The notes: generated by a model not told the origin, from the letters alone. DNA of 61,503 nucleotides from an uncultured Muribaculaceae bacterium (GCA_910583525.1 CAJTXL010000020.1:1-61503), one strand, 5' to 3'; positions 17,986-26,532 are shown, counted from the stretch's first letter. Translations and numbers: made by a program.

Positions 17986-19365
17986 TTAAAGGTCGCGAGG
18001 GTCGGGAACCTCGGTCTCGTCGACCGGAATGTCTTTATTGACATTCTTGCAGCCCACGCATGCGTAGAAGAACAAATAGGCAAGCATTGCAACAACAAGC
18101 CAATACGAAGCCATATAGCCCACGCTTGTTGCGATGGCATTCTGAATAAGAGGCATCACGCCGCCACCGACAACCATCATCATGAAGATGCCGGAAGCCT
18201 GGGCCGTATATTTGCCGAGACCTTCAACGGCAAGATTGAAGATACCGCCCCACATCACAGAAGTGCAGAGGCCGCAAAGAACGAGGAAGAGAGCCTTTGC
18301 AGGCACCTGAGCCATCGAGAAGCCGTCGGCTGCGCTGTATGCAGGCATAGAAACACGGATGTCGCCGGGCATGAAGATGGCGATGCAGACGAGGAATATC
18401 GCTGTAAGCGAAACTACAAGAAGCTGCGTACGGCTCGAAACCTTGCCCGAAATGACGCTCGACACAAGACGGCCTACAAGCATCAGCAGCCAATAGATGG
18501 CGGCAACGCCTCCGGCTACGGCTGTAGCGTTCTCGGTGATGCCTGAAGCGGCGCTGTCGCTCAGATAGAAAATAAGTACACCGGGAATGCCGATTTCAAT
18601 GCCGACATAAAGGAAGATGCCGAACACGCCGAGAACGGTGTGACGGAAGCTCCAGGGGCTGTGGGCGTCTTTCTTCTTGGCCACTTTTTCACCTGACTTG
18701 CGGAGATGCGGTTCGGGAATGCTTACGGCACTGATAATGATGAACGCCACAACAAACACGCCCATGGCAATGTAAAGAAGCGGAGCTACGGCACCCATGG
18801 TAGTGGTGGCCGTTACCTGACCGATGAGCATACCTACGAACAGAGGCGTAAGCGTGCCGGCGAGGGAGTTGAACGAGCCGCCGGTCTGCACAAGCTGGTT
18901 GCCGGTGTTGCCGCCGCCGCCAAGAAGGTTGAGCATCGGGTTGACCACAGTGTTGAGCATGCACACGCAGAAACCGCAGATGAACGCACCAAGCAGATAG
19001 ATGAGGAAGTTGAGGGTAACCATCTGGCCCGAAACCTCGAAGACGCCCGTCTCGGCACCTACGACGCCCGAAAGCCATTGGAAAATAAGGCCTACGAGAC
19101 CTACGACCATCGCATAGAGCGCGGTTTTCTTATATCCTATTTTAACAAGAAGATTACCGGCAGGAATACCCATGAAGAGATACGCCAGGAAGTTCATCAT
19201 GTTGCCGAGCATGCCCGACCATTCGTAATTGTTCTTCCAGATTGTGCCCAACGGGGCTGCCAGGTTGGTGACGAACGAAATCATGGCAAAAAGGAAAAAC
19301 ATAGCTACAATCGCCACTATGTTGCCTCTTGCCGGAGCGCTTTGCGCTTTTACTGAAGTTGCCAT
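17986..19365 (-). CDS. Sugar:proton symporter, MFS, FucP-like
   Basis: The 459-residue protein has twelve hydrophobic segments and the arrangement of the fucose/glucose/galactose permease branch of the major facilitator superfamily. Examples are the N-terminal NIVAIVAMFFLFAMISFVTN, the conserved YLFMGIPAGNLLVKIGYKK loop and the glycine-rich GGGGNTGNQLVQTGGSFNSLAG after helix 4. The family imports monosaccharides such as L-fucose, galactose or glucose with protons at the inner membrane. Fucose is attractive because a fucosidase lies in the same window, but no fucose catabolic genes are adjacent. It has its own upstream promoter (19468) and downstream terminator. Confidence 0.88.
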   Translation of the reverse strand: MATSVKAQSAPARGNIVAIVAMFFLFAMISFVTNLAAPLGTIWKNNYEWSGMLGNMMNFLAYLFMGIPAGNLLVKIGYKKTALYAMVVGLVGLIFQWLSGVVGAETGVFEVSGQMVTLNFLIYLLGAFICGFCVCMLNTVVNPMLNLLGGGGNTGNQLVQTGGSFNSLAGTLTPLFVGMLIGQVTATTTMGAVAPLLYIAMGVFVVAFIIISAVSIPEPHLRKSGEKVAKKKDAHSPWSFRHTVLGVFGIFLYVGIEIGIPGVLIFYLSDSAASGITENATAVAGGVAAIYWLLMLVGRLVSSVISGKVSSRTQLLVVSLTAIFLVCIAIFMPGDIRVSMPAYSAADGFSMAQVPAKALFLVLCGLCTSVMWGGIFNLAVEGLGKYTAQASGIFMMMVVGGGVMPLIQNAIATSVGYMASYWLVVAMLAYLFFYACVGCKNVNKDIPVDETEVPDPRDL

Positions 19366-19467
19366 TGGTTGATTTAATCGGTTTTTTAGTTATATATGAT
19401 ATTATTAATTCAAGGTTTTTACGGACAGACTTCCCACGGAGATATGTGAAAACTCTTTGCACAAGTG

Positions 19468-19475
19468 CAAAGGTA
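19468..19475 (-). promoter_or_regulatory. -7 promoter element (TACCTTTG) of the FucP-like gene
   Basis: Exact TAnnTTTG on the minus strand, leaving a 5' leader of roughly 90-100 bases before the ATG at 19365. Confidence 0.7.
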
Positions 19476-19516
19476 ACAATATTTTTTCATCCGAGCGCCC
19501 CAAAACATCAAAAAAA

Positions 19517-19546
19517 CTTGGAGACAATCTCACGATTGCCCCCAAG
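19517..19546 (+). ncRNA. Leader hairpin upstream of an 18-codon ORF
   Basis: Arms 19517-19529 and 19534-19546 (CTTGGAGACAATC and GATTGCCCCCAAG) pair at 11 of 13 positions around a TCAC tetraloop. The stem is followed by an AT-rich stretch and a tiny ORF. No protein-coding signal explains it. It may be a small structured RNA or leader. I have an uncertain recollection that similar stem-plus-ORF leaders recur in Bacteroidales, so no family name is assigned. Confidence 0.4.
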
Positions 19547-19572
19547 CGTCTAAACCTTAAAAATCTAATCCT

Positions 19573-19629
19573 ATGAAAAAACTAATTCAATACTTACTTC
19601 TTTCTGCTGTTGCTGTCTGTATTACGTAA
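19573..19629 (+). CDS. Possible 18-residue leader peptide
   Basis: ATG to TAA encodes MKKLIQYLLLSAVAVCIT, a lysine start followed by a hydrophobic segment, like a free signal-peptide or a small membrane peptide. It follows the hairpin at 19517 by 26 bases and ends 169 bases before ribonuclease Z. It could be a leader peptide, a small membrane protein or chance. Confidence 0.3.
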   Translation: MKKLIQYLLLSAVAVCIT

Positions 19630-19711
19630 ACAATATGCCATTTGTTTTATTCCATTCGTCTAAAACGCCGCTTTTTACCGTTTTTTTGCAATAAGCCTCT
19701 GCTTTTTTTAT

Positions 19712-19719
19712 TATCTTTG
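19712..19719 (+). promoter_or_regulatory. -7 promoter element (TATCTTTG), upstream candidate for rnz
   Basis: Exact TAnnTTTG with a TTTG at 19685-19688, 23 bases upstream. It would give an mRNA leader of about 75 bases. Confidence 0.6.
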
Positions 19720-19786
19720 CAAAAGTGCGAAGATACTCTCGCTCGGCAAATTGCAAATAAATTTGCATTTGCGCTCGACTTATTCG

Positions 19787-19794
19787 TATCTTTG
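19787..19794 (+). promoter_or_regulatory. -7 promoter element (TATCTTTG) next to the rnz start
   Basis: Exact TAnnTTTG with TTTG at 19762-19765, 21 bases upstream. It ends only four bases before the ATG at 19799, so a transcript from it would be leaderless or start inside the gene. Confidence 0.5.
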
Positions 19795-19798
19795 CATT

Positions 19799-20722
19799 AT
19801 GAGTTACTTCAACGTCACCATCCTGGGCTGCGGTTCTGCCACTCCCACACTTCGGCATATGCCCAGCGCACAGGCCGTGCACTATCGTAACCGCCTTATG
19901 CTTGTCGACTGCGGCGAAGGCACGCAATTGCAGCTGAGACGCTATGGTCTGTCGTTTGCCAAAGTGTCCGACATATTCATCTCGCACCTACACGGCGACC
20001 ATTTCCTTGGCTTGCCCGGACTTTTGTCGACAATGGCACTCCACGACGTCGAAGGAACCGTCACTGTACATACTTTTGCCGAAGGTGCCGACATACTCCG
20101 TCGCCTCATGGACATGTTCTGCCGCGAACGCCCCTATAAGCTGAAATTCAACATAATCGACCCTACAGCTCCGGGGACACTGTTCGAAGACGGCAATCTG
20201 CGCATACAAGCTTTCAAACTGCACCACCGCGTGCCGTGCGTAGGCTTCCGCTTTGACGAAAAGCCCAAACGGAGGCACATCGACGGCGACGCCGCAAAAT
20301 TCTTCGGAGTTCCCCACTACATGATGAACGCCATCAAAGACGGCGCCGACTTCACCACACCCGACGGCAGGACAATCCCCAACGCGCGTCTCACCAAAGA
20401 CCCCGACCCGGCAATGAGCTATGCCTACTGCTCCGACACGGCATTCTCACCGCAAGTGGCACAAGCCATCGAAGGCGTCGATATAGTATATCATGAGGCC
20501 ACATACGGCGATGACCGCGCACACAATGCCGCTCCACGCGGACACTCCACCGCACGAGAGGCCGGGCGCATCGCGGCCATGGCAGGTGCTTCCAGACTCA
20601 TTATAGGACACTACTCCAAGACCGTCACCGACGAAACCATGCTTGCCACACAAGCCGCCGAGGAATTTCCGGGCGGATGCGTAGTGCCGGCACGCGAAGG
20701 CATGGTCATAGACATAATTTAG
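19799..20722 (+). CDS. rnz: Ribonuclease Z (tRNA 3'-endonuclease)
   Basis: It trims the 3' trailer of tRNA precursors. The product is 307 residues from MSYFNVTILGCGSATPT; the longer in-frame start would precede the promoter. This is a metallo-beta-lactamase fold with the RNase Z zinc motif FISHLHGDHFLGLPGLL, the VDCGEGTQLQL segment, SDTAFSP (metal-ligand aspartate) and the C-terminal ARGHSTAREAGRIA-like histidine region (PRGHSTAREAG). tRNA genes here, such as tRNA-Pro at 26533, lack an encoded CCA, which fits a need for this enzyme. It is the first gene of a tight rnz-tadA-lpxB run. Confidence 0.95.
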   Translation: MSYFNVTILGCGSATPTLRHMPSAQAVHYRNRLMLVDCGEGTQLQLRRYGLSFAKVSDIFISHLHGDHFLGLPGLLSTMALHDVEGTVTVHTFAEGADILRRLMDMFCRERPYKLKFNIIDPTAPGTLFEDGNLRIQAFKLHHRVPCVGFRFDEKPKRRHIDGDAAKFFGVPHYMMNAIKDGADFTTPDGRTIPNARLTKDPDPAMSYAYCSDTAFSPQVAQAIEGVDIVYHEATYGDDRAHNAAPRGHSTAREAGRIAAMAGASRLIIGHYSKTVTDETMLATQAAEEFPGGCVVPAREGMVIDII

Positions 20723-20725
20723 AGT

Positions 20726-21175
20726 ATGTTTGGCGACGAATACTATATGGGCCTGGCATTGGCCGAAGCAAAGGCGGCTGCCGAAGACGGCGAGATTCCC
20801 GTAGGCGCCGTCATAGTGGCTAACGGACGTGTAATAGGCAGAGGGCACAACCAAACTGAGCGTCTCTCCGACGTAACCGCACATGCCGAAATGCTCGCAA
20901 TAAGCGCGGCGGCACAGGCAATCGGCGGAAAATACCTTCGCAACTGCACACTCTATGTAACCGTCGAACCGTGCCCCATGTGCGCCGGAGCTATAGGCTG
21001 GAGTCAGCTCCGCCGCATCGTCATTGGCGCACCCGACCCCAAACGCGGCTACTCGTCAATCCTAAAACCCGGCTCGACGCCCTTCCACCCTCGCGCAGAG
21101 GTATCTGTCGGCATACGAGAAGACGAATGCCGCGCTATAATCAAAGATTTTTTTCTAAACAAAAGACAAAAGTGA
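20726..21175 (+). CDS. tadA: tRNA adenosine(34) deaminase
   Basis: It converts adenosine to inosine at the wobble position of tRNA-Arg(ACG). At 149 residues it matches the family. The zinc and catalytic motifs are complete: TAHAEMLAI (H-A-E with the proton-shuttling glutamate) and VEPCPMCAGAIGWSQLRRIV (PCxxC). It begins three bases after rnz and ends one base before lpxB, so the three genes are co-transcribed. Some Bacteroidota paralogs act on free nucleosides, but the overall pattern fits TadA best. Confidence 0.92.
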   Translation: MFGDEYYMGLALAEAKAAAEDGEIPVGAVIVANGRVIGRGHNQTERLSDVTAHAEMLAISAAAQAIGGKYLRNCTLYVTVEPCPMCAGAIGWSQLRRIVIGAPDPKRGYSSILKPGSTPFHPRAEVSVGIREDECRAIIKDFFLNKRQK

Positions 21176-21176
21176 C

Positions 21177-22331
21177 ATGCACTACTTCATAATAGCCGGA
21201 GAAGCGTCGGGCGACCTGCACGCATCACATCTTATCGAAGCTATCAAAAAAGCCGACAACAAAGCCGTCATAACATTTCTCGGCGGCGACAAAATGGCAC
21301 AGGCTTCGGGCGAAAAGCCCATTGTGCACTACCGCGACATGGCATACATGGGCTTCAGCGAAGTACTGCGCAACCTCGACAAAATATCGGCCAACCTGCG
21401 CACAGCGCGCGAAGCTCTGAAAATGGCAAAGCCCGATTGCCTTATTCTGGTCGACTATCCTTCGTTCAACCTCAAAGTGGCATCGACTGCCGCCAAAGAA
21501 AAGATACCCGTCTACTACTATATATCGCCCAAAATTTGGGCTTGGAAAAAATGGCGAATAAACGATATCCGTCGGCTTGTGCGCCGCATGTTCGCCATCC
21601 TTCCTTTCGAGCCGGCATTCTACCGCGCCAACAATTTCGACGCCACATATGTCGGAAACCCGTCCGTCGCCGAAATTGACGCCAGGCTTGCACAAGCCGA
21701 CTCCCGTGAGGCATTCTTGTCGAAATACAGCCTGCGCGACCGTCCGCTCGTAGCGCTGATGCCGGGTAGCCGCCGGGGCGAAATTCGCAACAACCTCGCT
21801 GTCATGAACCTCGCCGTAAGCCGTTTTCCGCAATATCGTGGCGTAATAATCGCGGCTCCTGGCGTCAGCGACGACATCTACCGCGCAAACGGTGCCGGAA
21901 ACTTGCCCATTCTCCGCCCGTCGGATGCGGCCGAAGTGCTTGCCCATTGCCGCGCCGCACTCATCACCTCAGGCACCGCGACACTCGAATGTGCCCTTTG
22001 CGGAGTCCCTCAAGTGGTGTGCTACCGCGCAAACGGCGCAAAAATATCATACGACATAATGAAACGCATCCTCAGCGTCGAACATGTGTCTCTCCCGAAC
22101 CTGATTGCAGGGCGCACAATAATCCCCGAACAGCTTGTGCACCAATGCACCCCCGACCTCGTTGCCGAACAGCTCGGTCCACTGCTGAAAATCGACAGCC
22201 CCCAACGCGAAGCCCAGATAAAAGGCTATGCCGACATGCGCGCCCGTCTCGGCAATGAAGACGCGGCCGCCAACACGGCTCGCGAAATCATAAAAGACCT
22301 GAAAGAAATATCTACGAAAGCCCAATCTTAA
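21177..22331 (+). CDS. lpxB: Lipid-A-disaccharide synthase
   Basis: It condenses UDP-2,3-diacylglucosamine with lipid X to make the lipid A disaccharide at the inner face of the inner membrane. The 384-residue length is typical. The GT19 signatures are visible: FIIAGEASGDLHASHLIEAI at the start, YISPKIWAWKKWRINDIRR, VGNPSV, LMPGSRRGEIRNN and TSGTATLECALCGVPQVVCYR. It is the last gene of the rnz-tadA-lpxB run. Its 3' end overlaps the convergent small membrane protein gene by 20 bases. Confidence 0.96.
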   Translation: MHYFIIAGEASGDLHASHLIEAIKKADNKAVITFLGGDKMAQASGEKPIVHYRDMAYMGFSEVLRNLDKISANLRTAREALKMAKPDCLILVDYPSFNLKVASTAAKEKIPVYYYISPKIWAWKKWRINDIRRLVRRMFAILPFEPAFYRANNFDATYVGNPSVAEIDARLAQADSREAFLSKYSLRDRPLVALMPGSRRGEIRNNLAVMNLAVSRFPQYRGVIIAAPGVSDDIYRANGAGNLPILRPSDAAEVLAHCRAALITSGTATLECALCGVPQVVCYRANGAKISYDIMKRILSVEHVSLPNLIAGRTIIPEQLVHQCTPDLVAEQLGPLLKIDSPQREAQIKGYADMRARLGNEDAAANTAREIIKDLKEISTKAQS

Positions 22332-22653
22332 TCACTATAAGAAAAGCGGCGAGCACAACGACAAGTACGGTTGAGACTATAACCGCCGACACCGACAGCC
22401 TGCGCATGGCTGTCCTGTTCGACGACGCACCCCAAATGCCCACCACAGCACCGGCGACACCTATGCCAAGCGCAACATAGCCGTTGGCGAACAGCAGTGC
22501 CGCCCACGCGGCCAAGGCAAGAACGACCGCAGCCCAAACAATAGCCGGCTTTTTCGGCTCTTGTGTCGCGTAGACACGTTCCGAATGCTCTGCCACGGCA
22601 CCTACGGCAGTCTCTGTCTTGCATTTTATATCTTTTTCAGTATCCTGTTTCAT
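22312..22653 (-). CDS. Small membrane protein of unknown function
   Basis: The 113-residue protein has a charged N-terminal tail of about 38 residues followed by three hydrophobic segments (IVWAAVVLALAAWAALLFA, YVALGIGVAGAVVGIWGA and VSAVIVSTVLVVVLAAFLIV). A -7 element (TAATTTTG, minus strand) lies at 22685. It is convergent with lpxB and overlaps its 3' end by 20 bases. No family is recognised. Confidence 0.6.
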   Translation of the reverse strand: MKQDTEKDIKCKTETAVGAVAEHSERVYATQEPKKPAIVWAAVVLALAAWAALLFANGYVALGIGVAGAVVGIWGASSNRTAMRRLSVSAVIVSTVLVVVLAAFLIVIKIGLS

Positions 22654-22684
22654 CCTTATATCAGTCCGTTCAAATATTCTTTTG

Positions 22685-22692
22685 CAAAATTA
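22685..22692 (-). promoter_or_regulatory. -7 promoter element (TAATTTTG)
   Basis: Exact TAnnTTTG on the minus strand, 32 bases before the small membrane protein start at 22653. Confidence 0.65.
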
Positions 22693-22819
22693 CACATTTT
22701 TTTGCAATGGGCGACATCAAAATCCAAAAAAATCTAATTTTATTGACTTTTTCTCCATTTTGAGCCTACATATTTAGGTAATATTAACGCAGAAGCCGAC
22801 TGATTGGTTCACCGACAGC

Positions 22820-23092
22820 TCATTCCGATGCCACCGGTTCGTCGAGCGGAGAACGCAGACGCATCCCTTTCTTCTTGTCCTTGCCCTCCGAAGTTCTCTT
22901 TGGCTTTACCAAAGGAGCTACAACCATGCTGTCGGCGACAAAAGCGCTGTCGGCTTTCACCACAATCGCATCGTCGGCTCCGCCGCCGCTTTCGCCAACA
23001 AAATGGAAGCACATGCGCACACCGAAAATCAGCGCCACAATCAGCACCGCGGCCACAAGCCCTATACTGCCATTTCGACTGTTCCTATTCAT
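22820..23092 (-). CDS. Small single-pass membrane protein downstream of the symporter
   Basis: The product is 90 residues when started at MNRNSRNGSIGLVAAVLIVALIF-type residues: a short basic start, one hydrophobic segment (about 10-27), then a polar tail ending in a lysine-rich stretch (KPKRTSEGKDKKKG). The start overlaps the stop of the symporter gene by four bases (ATGA), indicating translational coupling. No family is recognised. A role as a symporter accessory is possible but not shown. Confidence 0.65.
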   Translation of the reverse strand: MNRNSRNGSIGLVAAVLIVALIFGVRMCFHFVGESGGGADDAIVVKADSAFVADSMVVAPLVKPKRTSEGKDKKKGMRLRSPLDEPVASE

Positions 23093-24456
23093 ATATAATT
23101 GAATACCAAAATCATGGCAATCAGCAAGGGCGCAATGTAGCGTATCACAAAAAGAACCGGCGCCGTCCATCGTGAACGCAGCGAGCCCTTATTGCTCAGC
23201 TCGTCGACAAGCAGGCCTCGAGGTGCGAACCACCCCATATAGATGCACACCGCTATCGAGCCGAGCGGAAGCAGTATATCTGTGGTAAAAGTGTCAAACA
23301 AGCCGAAAACCGTCAGCCCGAAAATCCTGAAGCCGGAGAGGCTTCCGAACGAAAGCGAACATGCCGCACTGAAAAGCAGCAACGGAAGCATTACAGTAAG
23401 TGTGGCGCGCCGACGCGACAATCCAAGACGGTCCTGAAGCATCGCCACCGAAACCTCGGCAATCGACACCGTCGATGTAAGCGCCGCAACGAGCAACAGA
23501 ACGAAAAACAGCGACGACCACAAGCTCGGCCATGGCAGATTGACAAACACTTCGGGCAAAGTAACGAAAACAAGCGTCGCACCCTCAAGCGATTCACGGT
23601 CGAGCCCGAAGCTCTTGACCGCCGGGAAAATGATAAGACCCATAAGCACGGCAACAAGCAGGCTCAACAGAGCCACAATGACCGACGTACGCCCAAGACG
23701 CGTCGACGACGGATAATAAGACGCATACGTAATCAATATGCCCATGCCGAGACTAAGGCTGAAAAACGCCTGTCCGAGGCCGTCGACAAGCACGCGCGGC
23801 GTGATTTTAGAAAAATCCGGCTCAAGGAAGAAGCGCACTCCGCTACCGGCGTCGGGCAACGAAAGAGTGACACAGCACAAACCCACAAGGATGATGAACA
23901 ACAAAGGCATAAGCACATTCGAGAGCTTCTCGATGCCCTTCTGTACACCCCCAAGCAAAACCGCTATATTGATGCCGACCATTATGAAGGTGAAGACAAG
24001 CGGCCGGATGTCATTCCCGACATATTCGTCCATCTTTGCCGCAAAAACATTGCGCAGGCCATCGCCCGACGACGTCGACGCACCTTCATAGAGACTCCCG
24101 GTTACACTCTCGAACAGATATTCAAGCGTCCATCCGGCCACAACCATATAGTAGCATAATATAAGGTAAGACGCCAACACGGCCACCGCACCTACAAGCC
24201 ACCACCCCTTGCCGGGCGAAAGCGACTTAAACACACCGACAGCATCAGACCGGCCTCCACGGCCGAGTGAAAACTCGGCAAGCATCACAGGAATGCCGAG
24301 GCATAGCACACAAAGTATATATACGAGCAGAAAAGCCGCACCGCCGTTGGCCTGCGTCTCAGCCGGGAAACGCCACACGTTCCCGAGACCTATAGCCGAA
24401 CCTACGGTTGCGGCCACAAGTCCTATCTTTGTTGCGAATTGCGATTTGGTCGACAT
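23089..24456 (-). CDS. Sodium-dependent transporter, neurotransmitter:sodium symporter family
   Basis: The product is 455 residues when started at MSTKSQFATKIGLVAATVGS. This start lies 25 bases after a complete promoter at 24481-24511, whereas a farther upstream ATG would fall inside the promoter. The NSS (LeuT-fold) hallmark GSAIGLGNVWRFPAETQANGGAAF in helix 1 (with the sodium-site region) is intact, and there are about 11-12 membrane segments. Bacterial members take up amino acids such as tryptophan, tyrosine or leucine with sodium. The substrate is not predictable here. It is divergent from fba. Confidence 0.92.
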   Translation of the reverse strand: MSTKSQFATKIGLVAATVGSAIGLGNVWRFPAETQANGGAAFLLVYILCVLCLGIPVMLAEFSLGRGGRSDAVGVFKSLSPGKGWWLVGAVAVLASYLILCYYMVVAGWTLEYLFESVTGSLYEGASTSSGDGLRNVFAAKMDEYVGNDIRPLVFTFIMVGINIAVLLGGVQKGIEKLSNVLMPLLFIILVGLCCVTLSLPDAGSGVRFFLEPDFSKITPRVLVDGLGQAFFSLSLGMGILITYASYYPSSTRLGRTSVIVALLSLLVAVLMGLIIFPAVKSFGLDRESLEGATLVFVTLPEVFVNLPWPSLWSSLFFVLLLVAALTSTVSIAEVSVAMLQDRLGLSRRRATLTVMLPLLLFSAACSLSFGSLSGFRIFGLTVFGLFDTFTTDILLPLGSIAVCIYMGWFAPRGLLVDELSNKGSLRSRWTAPVLFVIRYIAPLLIAMILVFNYI

Positions 24457-24480
24457 TGTTGACAAATTTGGAATATGCCG

Positions 24481-24511
24481 CAAAATTAACCTTAATTATC
24501 GTAAAATCAAA
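24481..24511 (-). promoter_or_regulatory. Complete promoter (TTTG-N19-TAATTTTG) of the symporter
   Basis: On the minus strand TTTG (24508-24511) and TAATTTTG (24481-24488) are separated by 19 bases, matching the Bacteroidota -33/-7 consensus. Confidence 0.8.
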
Positions 24512-24543
24512 GCAGGCATTGCCTTTTTCAAGAAAAAAATTGC

Positions 24544-24551
24544 TACCTTTG
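24544..24551 (+). promoter_or_regulatory. -7 promoter element (TACCTTTG) of fba
   Basis: Exact TAnnTTTG 58 bases before the fba ATG. It is divergent from the symporter promoter, only about 30 bases away. Confidence 0.7.
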
Positions 24552-24608
24552 CAGCCGTAAAACACAGCGACACTGAAACGCAAAAAACCAACATAATATA
24601 TCTGACAA

Positions 24609-25604
24609 ATGGTAAGTTATAAAGAACTCGGTCTCGTGAACACTCGCGAGATGTTCAAAAAAGCCATCGAAGGCGGCTACGCCATCCCGGCTTTCAACTT
24701 CAACAACATGGAGCAGCTCCAGGCCATCATCAAAGCCGCTTCGGTAGAACGCTCCCCGGTTATTCTCCAAGTATCCAAAGGCGCACGCAACTATGCCAAC
24801 GCAACCCTGCTCCGCTACATGGCACAGGGCGCTGTCGAGTACGCCAAAGAACTCGGATGGGAAAATCCCCAGATTGTGCTCCACCTCGACCACGGCGACA
24901 GCTTCGAACTCTGCAAGAGCTGCATCGACTGCGGCTTCTCGTCTGTCATGATTGACGGCTCGCACCTCCCCTACGAAGAAAACGTCGCACTCACAAAACA
25001 GGTTGTCGACTACGCACACAAATACGACGTGACCGTCGAAGGCGAACTCGGCGTCCTCGCAGGCGTTGAAGACGAAGTTTCGTCAGACCACCACACATAC
25101 ACCGACCCCGAAGAAGTAATCGACTTCGCTACCCGCACCGGCTGCGATTCGCTCGCCATCTCAATCGGCACATCGCACGGCGCATACAAATTCACCCCCG
25201 AGCAGTGCACACGCAACGCCGAAGGCAAACTCGTTCCGCCGCCATTGGCATTCGATGTCCTCGACGCCGTTATGGCAAAACTCCCCGGCTTCCCCATCGT
25301 GCTCCACGGCTCTTCGTCGGTTCCCCAAGAAGAAGTCGACACCATCAACATGTTCGGCGGCAAGCTCCCCGACGCAATCGGCATTCCCGAAGAACAGCTC
25401 CGCAAAGCCGCTAAGAGCGCCGTATGCAAAATCAACATCGACTCCGACAGCCGTCTCGCAATGACAGCCGCAGTGCGCCGCGTATTCGCCGAAAAACCCG
25501 GTGAATTCGACCCCCGTAAATACCTCGGCCCGGCTCGCGACAACATGGAAAAACTCTACCGTCACAAAATCGTCAACGTTCTCGGCAGCCAAGGCAAAGC
25601 CTGA
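24609..25604 (+). CDS. fba: Class II fructose-bisphosphate aldolase
   Basis: It cleaves fructose 1,6-bisphosphate into dihydroxyacetone phosphate and glyceraldehyde 3-phosphate, using zinc. The 331 residues include AIPAFNFNNMEQLQAII near the start, the zinc-ligand motif LHLDHGDSFELCKSCIDCGF, IDGSHLPYEENV, the VEGELG segment and the late VLHGSSSVPQE and KINIDSDSRLAMT motifs that bind phosphate and metal. The length and motifs fit the type B class II enzymes of Bacteroidales. It is a single gene with its own promoter and a strong terminator. Confidence 0.96.
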   Translation: MVSYKELGLVNTREMFKKAIEGGYAIPAFNFNNMEQLQAIIKAASVERSPVILQVSKGARNYANATLLRYMAQGAVEYAKELGWENPQIVLHLDHGDSFELCKSCIDCGFSSVMIDGSHLPYEENVALTKQVVDYAHKYDVTVEGELGVLAGVEDEVSSDHHTYTDPEEVIDFATRTGCDSLAISIGTSHGAYKFTPEQCTRNAEGKLVPPPLAFDVLDAVMAKLPGFPIVLHGSSSVPQEEVDTINMFGGKLPDAIGIPEEQLRKAAKSAVCKINIDSDSRLAMTAAVRRVFAEKPGEFDPRKYLGPARDNMEKLYRHKIVNVLGSQGKA

Positions 25605-25624
25605 ACCTGACAACCCATATTGAA

Positions 25625-25667
25625 AAAGACGCCTGCCGCGACAACGCCGCAGGCGTCTTTTTTTTGT
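25625..25667 (+). terminator. Intrinsic terminator of fba
   Basis: Arms AAAGACGCCTGC and GCAGGCGTCTTT form a 12-bp stem followed by a long T run. Confidence 0.92.
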
Positions 25668-25743
25668 ACCGGCACCGACAGAGAGGCAATAATCGGGCCA
25701 TCCGGCACGTTAACATCACATAACACATCATCGCCATAAAGCT

Positions 25744-26418
25744 ATGAAAAAAACTATTATCCTCTCCATTCTCCTCATTCTCTCCGCCGGCGCCATAAAA
25801 GCCCAAAGCCCCATACTCGACAACCCCGACAACAGGCCATACTGGGGCATACGCGTCGCCTGGGACTACTCCCTGCCAGGCAAATGGAACTTCGACAACG
25901 GCAACTCTGCAAAAATATACAAACCCGGCAGTGGCTTCACACTCGGCGCCGTATATAATCTGCCTGTAGTGGCAAACCTCTATTTCGAGCCTGGTGTTAC
26001 ATTCTACTACAACACATACAGCTACGACGACCTTATTTTAAGCGAAGGAGACTATGAGGAAACAAACCCCAAAATCGAAAAATTCGGGTTTCGCGTACCG
26101 CTGAACTTCGGCTACCGCTTCGACTTCTTTGAAAACGGCGGATTTAGCATCTTCACAGGGCCGGAGCTTTGCATTGGTGCAAGCAGCAGAATAGAAACAA
26201 AACATTTCGACGAAGTGGGAATCGACTATAACAAAAACCTCTACGACAAAAGCGGATACATGCGCCGCTTCGATTTGGCCTGGTCGGCAGGCCTGGCATT
26301 TCACTTCGCAAGCTGGCAGATAAACGTATCGGCTGCTTTCGGCCTTTTGGACCTGCATAAGAACGACGCCAAATTCCACGAAAACCGATTGAACGTCGGC
26401 CTGGGCTACAATTTTTAA
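25744..26418 (+). CDS. Outer-membrane beta-barrel protein, PorT-like
   Basis: The 224-residue protein has a signal peptide (MKKTIILSILLILSAGAIKAQ). It has alternating aromatic strands such as GFTLGAVYNLPVVANLYFEPG, GFRVPLNFGYRFDFF and FSIFTGPELCIGASS, and ends in the typical barrel-closing pattern RLNVGLGYNF. It fits the small outer-membrane beta-barrel (PorT/OmpW-size) group common in Bacteroidota. The function is unknown. No TAnnTTTG element is seen in the 75 bases before it. Confidence 0.8.
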   Translation: MKKTIILSILLILSAGAIKAQSPILDNPDNRPYWGIRVAWDYSLPGKWNFDNGNSAKIYKPGSGFTLGAVYNLPVVANLYFEPGVTFYYNTYSYDDLILSEGDYEETNPKIEKFGFRVPLNFGYRFDFFENGGFSIFTGPELCIGASSRIETKHFDEVGIDYNKNLYDKSGYMRRFDLAWSAGLAFHFASWQINVSAAFGLLDLHKNDAKFHENRLNVGLGYNF

Positions 26419-26482
26419 ACGACAGAAAATTAGCGCGATAATCTGAAATTTACATTTTTTAAACAAAATATAGCCCCAAATA

Positions 26483-26514
26483 TTTGGCATACCCGGAAAA
26501 AGTGGCTAACTTTG
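26483..26514 (+). promoter_or_regulatory. Promoter of tRNA-Pro (TTTG-N20-TAACTTTG)
   Basis: TTTG at 26483-26486 and TAACTTTG at 26507-26514 are separated by 20 bases, a full match to the consensus, 18 bases before the tRNA. Confidence 0.8.
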
Positions 26515-26532
26515 CATCGCTTTTGAGAAAGA

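Noticed and set aside
24456..24483. Upstream start for the symporter at 24483
   Set aside because: It overlaps the -7 element at 24481-24488, so the codon would not be transcribed; the ATG at 24456 follows the promoter at a normal distance.
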